A DNA stretch of 64,000 nt from Prunus persica (Eukaryota > Streptophyta > Magnoliopsida > Rosales > Rosaceae), in NCBI RefSeq assembly GCF_000346465.2, contig NC_034014.1, positions 14,169,744 through 14,233,743 on the forward strand, read 5' to 3'. The notes below the pieces were generated by a model. That model searched no databases, was not told the origin of the DNA, and worked only from the letters and a program-made list of their open reading frames with translations. This document shows, piece after piece, positions 49,693 to 60,812 of this stretch. A program made the translations under genes and the position numbers. The stretch's first letter is position 1, and each line of letters opens with the position of its first letter.

Positions 49693-49974
49693 AAAGCAAG
49701 TATGCAAAGTCCTTGCTTGTGAAGTTTGGTCTTGAGGATTGTAAGTCAGTAACAATTCCTCTACCCACTGGTGAGAAACTAAAGAAAGTTGATGGAAGTC
49801 AGTTGGCTGATGAAGGATTGTTTAGAAAAATTGTTGGCAGCCTGTTGTATCTGACTGCAACCAGGCCTGATATAATGTTTGCAGCCAGTTTGCTATCAAG
49901 ATTCATGCATAGCCCCACAAAGAAGCACATGGGAATTGCAAAAAGGGTTCTTAGATACATTCAAGGCACTCTCA
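49693..49974 (+). pseudogene. Copia gag-pol, continuation after CACTA-A (RT C-terminal part)
   Basis: The frame continues with SKYAKSLLVKFGLEDCKSVT, then GSLLYLTATRPDIMFAASLL and HMGIAKRVLRYIQGT, the conserved region between Copia reverse transcriptase and RNase H. It is cut after GTLT by the next CACTA element. RNase H, the 3' LTR and the right flank should lie beyond the right edge of the window. Confidence 0.88.
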
Positions 49975-50944
49975 CACTACTACAAAAAGTGAAAAAGACG
50001 ACCAGAAAACAACGACGGTCTAAGTGAAAACCGTCGTGGTTTTTAAAAAGACGACGGTTCTAAAAATACCGTTGTGTAATACCACCTTAGACAACTAAAA
50101 ATGGAGATTCAAATGGCTGTTCAAAAACAACGACGTACCTAATTAAAAAACCGACGTCTATTTGAAACAGATTTCCGCAGTGTAAAATCAAAGCCAACAA
50201 AGAACGGCAGAAGTTATGAATCGACCGACGTAGAAAGTAAAGACGACGATTTCAATAAAAGCCGCCGTTTTTACTCATAAAATAACACGACGAGGTTTTC
50301 GTATAAGACGCCGTATAATTACAAACAAATCCACGGCTTTAAAATACAAAATATCGTTGTATTAAATTAATGTACAACGACGGAAAATATAAATATATCG
50401 ACGTCATTCTCGTATAGTTCTACGACGTTATCTTTAAATCGTACTATAAAATTTAACGTCGTATTTATTCATTTTATACGTCGTACCTTTAATTTAAACC
50501 GTCGTCTTAATAAGAATTTTTGTTAACAATTTTTTCCTTTATTTTCTTATCCTACGTCGGTAGATCTACTTAATGACAAGAATTGAAATCTGTCATCCAA
50601 AAAAGAAACTTTACATATTCCAGAACATTAATTTCCTTCATTTTAAATTTCCTCCGGAAAAAAAACTCTATTTATAACGCACTGTAATTGAAAATTAAAC
50701 TGAAAGGTCACGTGAAAAAAAATTCTATTCATAATTTAAAAATTCAAATCCACGTCGGTTATATTAAACCTAACGACGTTAAATGAAAAGATTCCACGTC
50801 GCAAAACAAATATTGCGTCGTGTTAGTTTAGGGTTTCTTTAACAGTTTCAGTTTCTTTAACAGTTTGGTCCTTTATCTTTCTGCAGGACTTGTATAGTTC
50901 AAAGCATTGACTTGTATAGTTCAAAGTATAGTTCAAAGCACTGA

Positions 50945-51311
50945 TTCGATTGCTCATGCTTTATCGCATTCTGAAGCCATTTCTATTCTTTATCGCATTC
51001 TTGAAACCCATCTTCTTCTTCTGAAGCTCTACGGATAAAGGAAGAGGCTATCACAAATCTGACGGATCTTCTTAGCCAAGAAAATCAAGCAGAGGATCAG
51101 GCACATCTGATCTTCAGATTTCCCTGAGAAGCGAACTTTCCTTCGACAGCGAGTGGAGGCCAGGCTTGCATCTCTTTTGATGGAAAGCAAGGAGTATTCA
51201 GAAGCACTAAGTGTCCTATCAGGCTTGATCAAGGAAGTGAGAAGGCTAGTTGACAAGCTTCTTCTTGTGGACATAGATTTGATGCGAGTAAGCTCAATTT
51301 CTCTTTGAGAA
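50945..51311 (+). pseudogene. Captured fragment of a 26S proteasome RPN6 (PSMD11-type) gene
   Basis: Pieces read in order as the lid subunit RPN6. SEAISILYRILE is followed, after a one-base shift, by SSSEALRIKEEAITNLTDLL and SQENQAED. Then GTSDLQISL appears and, after a gap, EKRTFLRQRVEARLASLLME, SKEYSEALSVLSGLIKEVRR and DKLLLVDIDL. Then comes, in a third frame, SKLNFSLR. Compared with the family, about 50 residues are missing after QAED and about 11 before EKRTF, and the C-terminal half with the PCI domain is absent. No introns remain within the pieces. It sits in the 5' non-coding part of CACTA-B and is frameshifted, so it makes no working subunit. A host gene must have been the source. Confidence 0.85.
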
Positions 51312-52807
51312 AGACATCCAAATTATTGTCTTTGAGATGTGAGAGACAGTATCTCTGAGAGAGGAAGAACTTGGAACCCTAAATGTAAACCGAAAATGAA
51401 TGAAAGCGACAAATTTATAGAATAAAATTTTAAAACCAACGGCGGTCCTTACAAAAAAACCGCCGTTTAAATTGTAAAATCAACGTCGGTATGACCGACG
51501 TATATTACAGAAATCCACGTCGGTACATTAATAAAAACGACGTGTTAAATAATCTACCATGACGCGAGTTATTACTTATGTACTTTAATTTTTGAGTTTA
51601 CTACGACGGTACCTACAACACTACTGTCGTATTTATTTACCACGTCCGAAGTTAAATTTACCGTCGTAGTTTGTAATTTATACGTCGTAGTTATATGTAA
51701 CCGCCGTATTATTTTTTTGAAATGATTTTATATGTAAGCAACTTTTCGTCTACCTGACTTACACATGCACTGTTTCCAAACCCGATTAAAAATTTCAATC
51801 TCCCAGAGAAAACTTTTAGACTTTTTTCCTTGTCAGAGCACTGTCAGAGTATCTCATCGTCTTCCTCTCGTCTTCTTCGTCGTCTCTGAATTGAAACATC
51901 GATCGTCTTCCTCTTGCTTTCATTGCACGCAAAGGTAAGCTTTCATTTTCACTATTTTGGTTGCTGTTTTGCATGCTCATACGTTTTTTGTTTGAAAAAT
52001 CTTTTTACCTTTTTTCTGGCCAAAATCATTTTACTTCTTTCCAAGTTCGATAAAATATACAGACAAAGAGGGAAAGTTTCCAACTTTGAAGACAACTACC
52101 TCAACTAAATAAGACGACGGTAGCTTCTTATGTACGTGGTTAAATATGTAGACCACGACGGTTCGTCAGTCGTTCTAGCGTCGTCTGAAAATTGACAAAG
52201 TTGTTTTTAAAATTATAGTCTTTTTTTTATTTGCTTGTTTAATTGCAGGTTTGATTTCTCTGAACAATGGTTTTTGTTTTTCCCTAATTTGATAAAATAT
52301 AAAGAAAAAGAAAGTAGGGTTGGTATCTAATATAGACGACAGTATCTTATTGTTTTACGTCGTGTGAATGTTAATACCACGACGTCATATTAAAATACCG
52401 TCGTCTATATAAGATTCCAAAACTTTCTTTCTTGGCCTTGTATTTTATCAAATTAGAAAACAAAAACCATGGTTCAGAAAAATCAAATCTGCAATCAAAC
52501 ATTCACAGAGAAAGAAAGAAGGGTTTTGGATCCTTATATAGACGACGGTATATTACTACTGACGTCGTGTGAACATCAATACCACGACGTTATATAAATA
52601 TTTCGTCGTTTATAGTTAATTATCACGTCGTTTATAGTTAATTATTTCGTCGTTGTTTAATTACCTTGGTTTTAAACATTTATTACTTCTGATATTATTT
52701 CATTGCGTCGTTTAAAATCATATCATACGTCGTCTTTTATTAATAACCGTCGTTTGTGTTCTTAATCTTTTCTTGAAATATTTTCACTTGCAGTTTTGTC
52801 TGTAAAA

Positions 52808-55800
52808 ATGGTTTCTCACCAAGACCAAAGTAAGGATTCTGGCTCCAAGAAAAATGGAGGTAACGAGCTTGGAATGGTACCTCCTCAAGAGAAGTCTTCG
52901 AAGAAGATGAAGTTTGCTTCATCATCTGCTGAGACAGAACCAACCAGCACGACAACAATCTCTGATGATTCAAAGTCTGGTCGAGGTATGAGCACAATGC
53001 CTCGTGTTGTGAAGAGAAAACTTCAGAAACTGAGGCCAATTGTTGAGTACAATAAAAGGGGGAAAGGAATTGGCCAAGCACATAGTGAGATGCAGTCCTA
53101 CATTGGTGTGTTGGCACGCTCCAGAGTTCCACTTGTGGACATGAAATGGGCTCAAATCCCCAAGGATATAAAGGAGCAGATTTGGGAGCAGTTGACATTG
53201 CTTTTGTGGTAGGTCAAGGAGGCAAGAACTCTGTGTTAGCTTCTGCTGCCAAGAAATGGAAGGATTTCAAGTCTACACTAACGAGGCATTATATCCATCC
53301 ATACACCAATGACAGGGAGAGATTAAGCCAACCCCCTGAAACATATAAATTCATAGAGAAAGCACAATGGGATGCCTTTGTAGCTTCAAGGTTATCCAAA
53401 GATTTTGAGTCTGTGCATTCTCAACATGCACAGATTAGGGAGAAACTTGAGTACAATCATCGATTGTCTCGAAAAGGATATGCTGGTTTGGAGGATCAAT
53501 TGGAGGAAACCATGCCTGGGGTAGAAATTGATCGATCTACCTTATGGAAGAGAGCTAGACAGGACAAACATGGTAACATCCCGGATCCAAAGGTGGCAGA
53601 GAAAGCAAAATTAATTGTAAGCCTACTCACTCTGTTTTAAATTTTTATTAAACTGTGAATAATTCTTATTACGTCTTATGTTATATTTTGCGTCGTGTGA
53701 ATGATATTACCACGTCGAAATTTTTTAAAAAACGTCGTTAAAGGTCTAAATCAGGAATCACTACCCTGTTTTCTGTAATTATAGCATAAGATGTCGGTGG
53801 TTCATTTTCGCGTCGTTTGTATTAAATTACTACGTCGAAATGTTTTAAACAACGTCGTTAAAGGTTTGAATATTGAATCATCCCTCTGTTACATAAGACG
53901 TCGGTGGTTTATTAAGTTCGTCGTTTTAAAAAACTAACCACGTCGGTATAGCTACCGTCGTGATAAATTATAATAACGTCGATTTATATGTTATTGCGTC
54001 GTGTGAAATTATATAATACGTCGTTTGTATATAAATAACCGTCGTGTGTTTTTTGTTCTTACTTTTTTATATATCTTTGTTTTAGGATGAATTGCAAAAA
54101 CAAGTCTCGGAAGGCAAAGTCACTGTATCTGGCAGCAATGATGTGCTGACCATGGCTTTGGGCCTCGAGCATCCAGGCAGAGTGAGAGGAGTAGGTGTTG
54201 GGATTTCACCAAGGCAATATTTCAATTTACCCAAACCACAGAGAGTGAGTTTTGACGACCGTTTAAAGGACACTTTAAGAGTTCTCCTTCAAGAAGAGAC
54301 TAAAAAGATGGAAGCTAAGGCAAGGGAAGAGGCTTTAAGGATGGAGGCTAGAATGAAACAATTGGTAGAGGCTGAGAGGGAGCATTTCCTGAGTCAGCTT
54401 TCCCAATTAATTCCCAATTTTGATCCAAGCATGCTTAAACCCAGAATTAGCCAAAGTCCCAAAAATCCAATGTCTGACAAAGCAAGCTGCTCTGGTGGTG
54501 ATGTGAGATCCCTACATTTTGAGGATGATACTGCCAAAAATGGGAAACATCAGGAAGAAAAGGTAACATATCTGAACTTTGAATTCTCTGTTTTTTTAAA
54601 AACCATTAGATGTCGTTATTATTAATAAAACCGTCGTTTGAAATACATACCACGACGATTTTAAAAATAAACCGTCGTTTGTATTTCAATACCACATCGT
54701 ATTTAGTTTACTTGTTTTACACGCCATTAAACGTCGTTATTTTTAAAACTTTGTGGTTTTTAGACGACGGAGTTAGTCATTCCCGACGTAATAGATGAAG
54801 AGAAGGAAGAAGAAAAACAAGATGAAAAGGAGAAAGAAGATGACGACCAGGTATGTTCACATAACTTTGCCTTTTTTATTTGTTTTTCAAAATTCCAGAC
54901 GTCGATATTTTTCTTTAAACTGTCGTTTGTTTACAACTTAGACGGCGGAATTTTTTTCTAAGACGTAATAAATTATTCACCACGACGGTTTTTTCACCGT
55001 CGTTTAAATTCTTTTCAGACGACGTTTTATTCCTTAAACCGTCGTTTTTATTGAATTACCACGTCATTTTTTTTATTTCTTTAAACAGGTTATTAAAGTT
55101 GTTGATTATTCAAATATGGAGGCGCCATCTTCTTTAAAATCCCTTTGTCGTTATGTGGAAACTACGCTCGTGCCTCAGGATAAGACCCTGCACTTTACAA
55201 TTGATAAGGAGGTGTTTGGTCTAGAGCGCGATACCTTCCTCCTGCCTGAAGATATTACACAATTTGCAGGCATGGAGGAAATAGGAGCTACTGTCATTGC
55301 TGTATATATGAGGTTTGTCATTCTAAAATAATACGTCGTTGGTTTATTTATTGCGTCGTCTTAACTAACTAACCACGTCGTTAGTATGTACCGTCGTGAT
55401 AAATTTATTATAACGTCGTTGTCTATTTCAGTACGTCGTGTGAAATTTTATAATACGTCGTTTTGTTATACATAACCGTCGTGTGTTTTTTTGTGCTGAC
55501 TTGTTTATATTATTTTATATATTTAGGTACTTACACGATGTTTTGAAACAAGCAAATATGTGCAGCATGGTTGGCTTTATCGACCCTGCTACAGTTAGTG
55601 CCAGCTTTGGCACAATAGCTGACAGATCACGACTGGTAGCAGCTCGACTTCAGAGGACTGACGGTGAACAGATTTTCATGATGCCTTACAATCCATGGTT
55701 AGTCTCCTTAACAGGATTTTGTTTGAATGATTTTCAATAAATGACAGCGTATAAACTAACCACGTCGGTGTTTTATTTTATTGAGTCGTTTGAAACTACT

Positions 55801-56468
55801 AACCACGTCGGTAGTTATTTATCGTCGTGATAAATATATAATGTCGTCGATTGCTACTTTATTTCATCGTGTGAAATATTATAATACGTCGTTTTTGTAA
55901 ATAACCGTCGTTTTTATATTAATTTTGTGCAGCCGTCATTGGATCTTGCTGATTGTAAGAGCAAAGAGGGAAACCGTCTATTTTCTGGATCCTCTGCCAG
56001 GAAATCATGTGGTCGATGAAGAGGCCAAAAACATCGTGAACAGTGCTATAAAAATTTATAATTCTCACATTGCCAGATCAGGCCGTAAGGCAGTAATTTG
56101 GAAAACTCTGTCAGGCACACCAAAGCAACCCAGCAGTGTCGAATGCGGGTATTATGTGATGCGCTTCATGAGGGACATCATCATGGATCCTTCCTTGGGG
56201 TTTGAGAAGAAGGTAAGAAGAAATTACCTTCATACATTTTACGTCGTTTTTTGTATTATCAACGATGGTCATGTAAAATTAACATCGTTGAATAGATATA
56301 CTACGTCGGTTATGGTTGTCTGTGATTGAATTTCCTTTTATTTATAAACCCTAATAGTCATTGTTTATGCAGTATGCCAAGGGAAAACAGGAAGAGCCAT
56401 ACCCCCAAGAAGCAATTGATGAAGTCCGGAATGAATGGGCAGAGTTTGTTTGCCTTCACCTGGAATAG
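52808..56468 (+). pseudogene. CACTA-B ORF1: Transposase_24-type region joined to a ULP1-like C48 cysteine protease
   Basis: Seven exons with GT-AG introns: 52808-53616, 54086-54562, 54764-54850, 55089-55312, 55527-55697, 55933-56212 and 56373-56468. They give about 714 residues if one missing base near 53190 is allowed for. The N-terminal half matches plant Transposase_24 (En/Spm-related): IPKDIKEQIWE, then AAKKWKDFKSTLTRHYI and KAQWDAFVASRLSKDF. A coiled-coil segment (EETKKMEAKAREEALRMEAR) and a Glu/Lys-rich linker follow. The C-terminal part is a C48 (SUMO-protease-like) domain with His592 (CRHW), Asp609 (YFLDPLPG), Gln655 and Cys661 (QPSSVECGYY), all in the right order and spacing. The catalytic set is complete, but the frameshift in exon 1 gives a stop at 53212. 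The introns are full of CGTCG-type motifs. Role in transposition: unknown. Confidence 0.82.
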
Positions 56469-58436
56469 GGGAATTATTGAACACTTGATATTTATATATA
56501 ATGTACAAATTTTGTCTATAATATATAATGTAAAAATTTGTTGAGGTTTTCTTAAATTAGAAAAAAAACAAACATACAAATTGCGTAACCGATGTGTAAT
56601 ACTTTTCCAACGACCTAATAAAGTCAAAAGCCGTCGTTTTTTGTTGTTTCGTTTTAAACAAATACGACGTAAAAGGATATTTAGACGACGTTCTTTGAAC
56701 AATTGAGTCGTTTATGGTTTACAACGTCTTCAATTTCTTAAGGGTTCAGGGTAGTACTTTGTAACGACAGCGGTTAAGTCGTGGAATATATATTTTACGT
56801 CGGATAGTTAAATATCCGCCATGGTTTCTCATTTAAACAACGTCATTTTAACAACTTAGTCGTCTATTGCAATTTACAACGTCTACATTTTATTAACACC
56901 GACGTGGTTTGTTGTTGTGATAAGAATATTTTATTATTTTTATATCAAAATATTCAAAATAAATTTAAAATAAATCAGAAAAATGCAAAGTCAACTCCTA
57001 TGAAGTCATTGATATATTTTCTTCCCCCTAAACCTTGAAAAAATTCATTTTGAATAACAAAAATTTAAAATGACCATCCAAAACAAAATTGTTTTGATGA
57101 GTCATAAAATCACTTCTAGTTTTATGGTTTAGGGTTTAGAGTCTAGGGTTTAGAGATTAGGGTTGTTATTTATTGGGGTTTATTTTTAAAGTATAATTTT
57201 TGGGTAGTCTAGGGTATATATTAGGCTGTAAAACCATAAACCCTTTTATAAACTTAATTTTTAAAATTATATAATTTAGTTTTAAGGGTTTTGGGTATTA
57301 ATTGTTAACGACGGTGGTTGAGTCGTGGAATACATATGTTACGTCGTGCAGTAAAATATCCGACATGGTTTCTACTTTAAATGACGTCATGTTAATATGT
57401 AAGTCGTCTATTATAATCTACAACGTTTTCAATTTCTTAACCCCGACGTGGTTTTTCAGTCGTCTTTATATCAAAATATTCAAAATAAATTTAAAATTAA
57501 TCCGAAAAATGAAGCGTCAAAATAAACGGCGTTACGTTCAGTGTTTCCATCGTGGAATATTACATTTACGTCGGTTCTTGTAGAACTTTCGCCATGGTTT
57601 TTCTTTCGACGTTTTAAAGAGCGCGCGCTCTAAAAATTTTCGCACGCCCTAAATTTTTTTATATTTGACTCTTATTCTTATACTTCTAACCCTGAACCCT
57701 AAAATTTTCAGATTTCGCGCAACATAACATTTCGCTCTCTCCCTTCTGCTCTAATTAAAAGTTGCACTTTCCAGGCTCCGTCGAATATGTGAGCTCGTCC
57801 AACCTGTAAGTACAAACCCTATCTTCCCCTTGTAAATTCATTGAATGATATTAGGTTGTTTTGTTAAAGGGTTTTAGGTATATGCTTTGCGATCTGTTAA
57901 TAATGTGCTTATAGGTATGGGTTCATGGATTTTCTGTTTAATGGGTTCATGGATTACATTAACTGTTATGTTGAATTGGGAATGGATTTAATTTTGTCGG
58001 ATCTTTTAATCACCCTATGTTATGTTGAATTGGGAATGGATTTATTGTTTTCATGCTTGGTTTCATGTATATGTTGTTTTCTTGCTTGGTTTCATATATA
58101 TGTTGTGTTCTTAATGGGTTTTGGGTTCTTGAAAATAAACTGAGACACGACGCATTTTTAGGCATACGACGACGATTACACGACGGTTTATGAAAAAACC
58201 GTCGTTGTATTACTTATACACGACGATTTTTTCATAAACCGTCATTTGTATTACTTATATTAGACGACGTCTGTTGAAAATCCGTCGTCTATATATGCCA
58301 AATACGTCTGTTTTTGTTTAAAACCCGTCGTCTCTGTTGTGTATTACTTGCTATTAGATCTTTGTATAATCTGCTATAGTGATGGTCATTGCCTGTATTT
58401 TCACTTTATTATAGATAATAGGTTATAGTGTCGGAG
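56469..58436. other. Motif-rich spacer and TNP2 upstream region in CACTA-B
   Basis: 56580-57600 carries many ACGTCG and CGACG-type motifs and a near-repeat of a block around ACGGTGGTTGAGTCGTGGAATA (about 56765 and 57305). A degenerate telomere-like TTTAGGG stretch is at about 57125-57167. A perfect 14-bp palindrome AGAGCGCGCGCTCT lies at 57619-57632, followed by a C/T-rich leader and then intron-like DNA before the TNP2 start. These could form the TNP2 promoter and first non-coding exon. Confidence 0.5.
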
Positions 58437-59203
58437 ATGGATAAGTCATGGATGCACTCGGATAGAAGATCGAAGGCATATGAGTTTGGGGTGGAAGCAT
58501 TTTTGAACTTTGCTGTAGAAAATCTTCTAACTACAACACATATCCGTTGTCCATGTGTTAAATGTGTTAATTTGAAGGTCTTTGGGGTTGGAATTATAAG
58601 GAATCACTTATACTTTAATGGAATTGACCAAAGCTATAAGAATTGGACATTTCACGGAGAACCTTGGGAAGCAACTACTAATGCTAGTAGAAATGTTGAA
58701 GAAGATGATGGCCATAGTAGGTACAGTTTTGTGTCAGAAGAAATTGATATGGATGATAATGATTTTGGTGATTTTGGTTCGGATCCGTATGAGTTTGCCA
58801 ATGTGATTGGGGATGGAGATCAACCAGTGTACCCTGGTTGTAGAAAGTACACGAAGTTATCGGCATTAGTGAAGTTGTATAATTTGAAGGCAAAACATGG
58901 GATGAGTGATGTCTGTTTTACAGAATTATTGATACTTCAAGGCGATTTGCTTCCAGAAGGAAATACAATACCAACCTCTATGTATGAGGCTAAAAAGACT
59001 TTGTGTACATTGGGGCTGAGTTATGAGAAAATGCACGCATGCCCCAATGATTGCATCTTGTATAGGAAGGAGTATGAGGATTCAACTAATTGTCCTACTT
59101 GTAGTATCTCAAGGTGGAAGGAAGGCAAAGATTCAATCTTGAAAGAGGGTGTGCCAGAGAAGGTGGTGTGGTATTTTCCTCCAATTCCAAGGTTTAAAAG
59201 GAT
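58437..59203 (+). pseudogene. TNP2-type CACTA transposase, N-terminal part, cut by CACTA-C
   Basis: From the ATG at 58437 (MDKSWMHSDRRSKAYEFGV) the frame gives the transposase-associated domain, with RCPCVKCVN and a YKNWTFHGE block. It continues into the TNP2 region (DVCFTELLILQGDLLPEGN, MHACPNDCILYRKEYED, CPTCSISRW, VVWYFPPIPRFKR). It is uninterrupted until 59203, where CACTACTACAAAA follows. The nearly identical minus-strand copy in CACTA-C shows that the gene should continue with MFQSHETAK at exactly this point. The catalytic core of this copy lies, if present, beyond the right edge of CACTA-C. Confidence 0.88.
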
Positions 59204-59394
59204 CACTACTACAAAAAAGCAAAAAGACGACGGTAAATCACCGTCGTGTATTCGGTTTTTCAATGGTCGTGGAATCCACCGTCATCTTTTCCCTCATAAA
59301 CCACGACGCTAAATCACCGTCGTTGTTACAATATACAACGTCATCAACAAACACAAAACGACGTCTTTGTACTGCAAAAAGATCTAAAAAAGCA

Positions 59395-60200
59395 GTCTAG
59401 GATGAGAATAGACGACCAACTCTCTAAAAAAACCGTCGTTAAAAAGGAAAAATATGACACATTTTAACAGAACAAGGCCGCAAGATAGACATACAACGAC
59501 GAAAATTAAAATAAGACGCCGTTAAATATCATTTTCACGACAATAAAAAATATGACGTCTTTAAATACATTAGAAGACGACGTTATTGATACCTACTACG
59601 TCGCCTATATAAAAAGAGCCGTCGTAAAATAAATTTTCCACTTCGATTTTTCTATAAAAGATGACGTGGAAATAGTTGTCAGTGTCATTATTTACGACGT
59701 ATGTATTTATAGAGTAGACGTTGAACAACGAAACAACGTCGGTTACAAATATATGAGAGTCGTATTACAAAATTTATACGTCCTATTTTCAGAAACAAAC
59801 AACGACGATAAATATTAGACGTTGTTAAATAAAACAACGTCGAAAACAAATAAAAACAGACGTGTTTAGTCTGCTAAAGTTCTAAAAAATAGTCGAGGAT
59901 GAGAATAGACGACCAACTCAAACAAATCACCGTCGTTAAAAGGGAAAAATATGACACATATTAAAAGAACAAGGCCGCAAGATAGACATACAACGACGAC
60001 AACTAAAACACTACGCCGTCAAATATGATTTTCACGACAAGAAAAAATATGACGTCTTTAAATACATGAGAAGACGACGTTATTGAAATCTACTACGTCT
60101 CTTATTTACAAACAACCGTCGTGAAATAAATTTTCCACTTCGATTTTTCTAAAAAAGATGACGTGGAAATAGTTGTCAGTGTCATTATTTACGACGTATG
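59395..60200. repeat. Direct duplication in the CACTA-C sub-terminal region (offset 497 bp)
   Basis: A stretch starting GATGAGAATAGACGACCAAC at 59401 recurs at 59898 and stays alignable for at least 300 bp, with scattered differences. Both copies carry the ACGACG motif array. Confidence 0.75.
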
Positions 60201-60812
60201 TATTTATATAGTTGACGTTGAATGCGAAACAACGTCGGTGGCATTTATGTAGTCGACGTTGTATTTATATGTATTCATTACTCACGACGCACTTATTAAT
60301 ATAGACGACGTTGAACTTCTAAACAACGTCGGTTCCAAATAAATGAGAGCCGTATTACAGAACATATAGACGGCGTTGATTATGATGAGAGCCGCATTAC
60401 AAATAACGTCGTTTAATTGATATTAGACGGCGGTTATAATGAATTACCGTCGGAATTCATTTCGTTCCTCTTCGTTTATAAAAGAACTTGCGATGTGGAA
60501 AATGTATGATGACGTCATATTTTTTAACGTTCAGATTATATATCTCGTTTTTTAGACGTCGGTATTATGGGATTGGAGTCGTGTTATTTTGAATTACATG
60601 GCGGTTCTTAATCCTTCCCCGACGTGATATCCTGAATAATTGCTTCACAATTGCGTCGTGGTTCTTCATTGTTACGTTGCTTTAAGACGTCGGTAAATAT
60701 GCTGAATAACTGGTTCACAATAACGTCGTGTTTTATTTGAACGTAGAAAGTGAAGAAATCACATTACAATATATTACAAAATTAATGTCATACACTGCCA
60801 ATTACATAAGCA

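Noticed and set aside
51029..51274. Minus-strand 81-codon frame in CACTA-B
   Set aside because: It is the shadow of the RPN6-like fragment read on the plus strand.
57121..57175. Interstitial telomere repeat
   Set aside because: Only a few degenerate TTTAGGG-like units, within an AT-rich part of CACTA-B. Too short and irregular to call.
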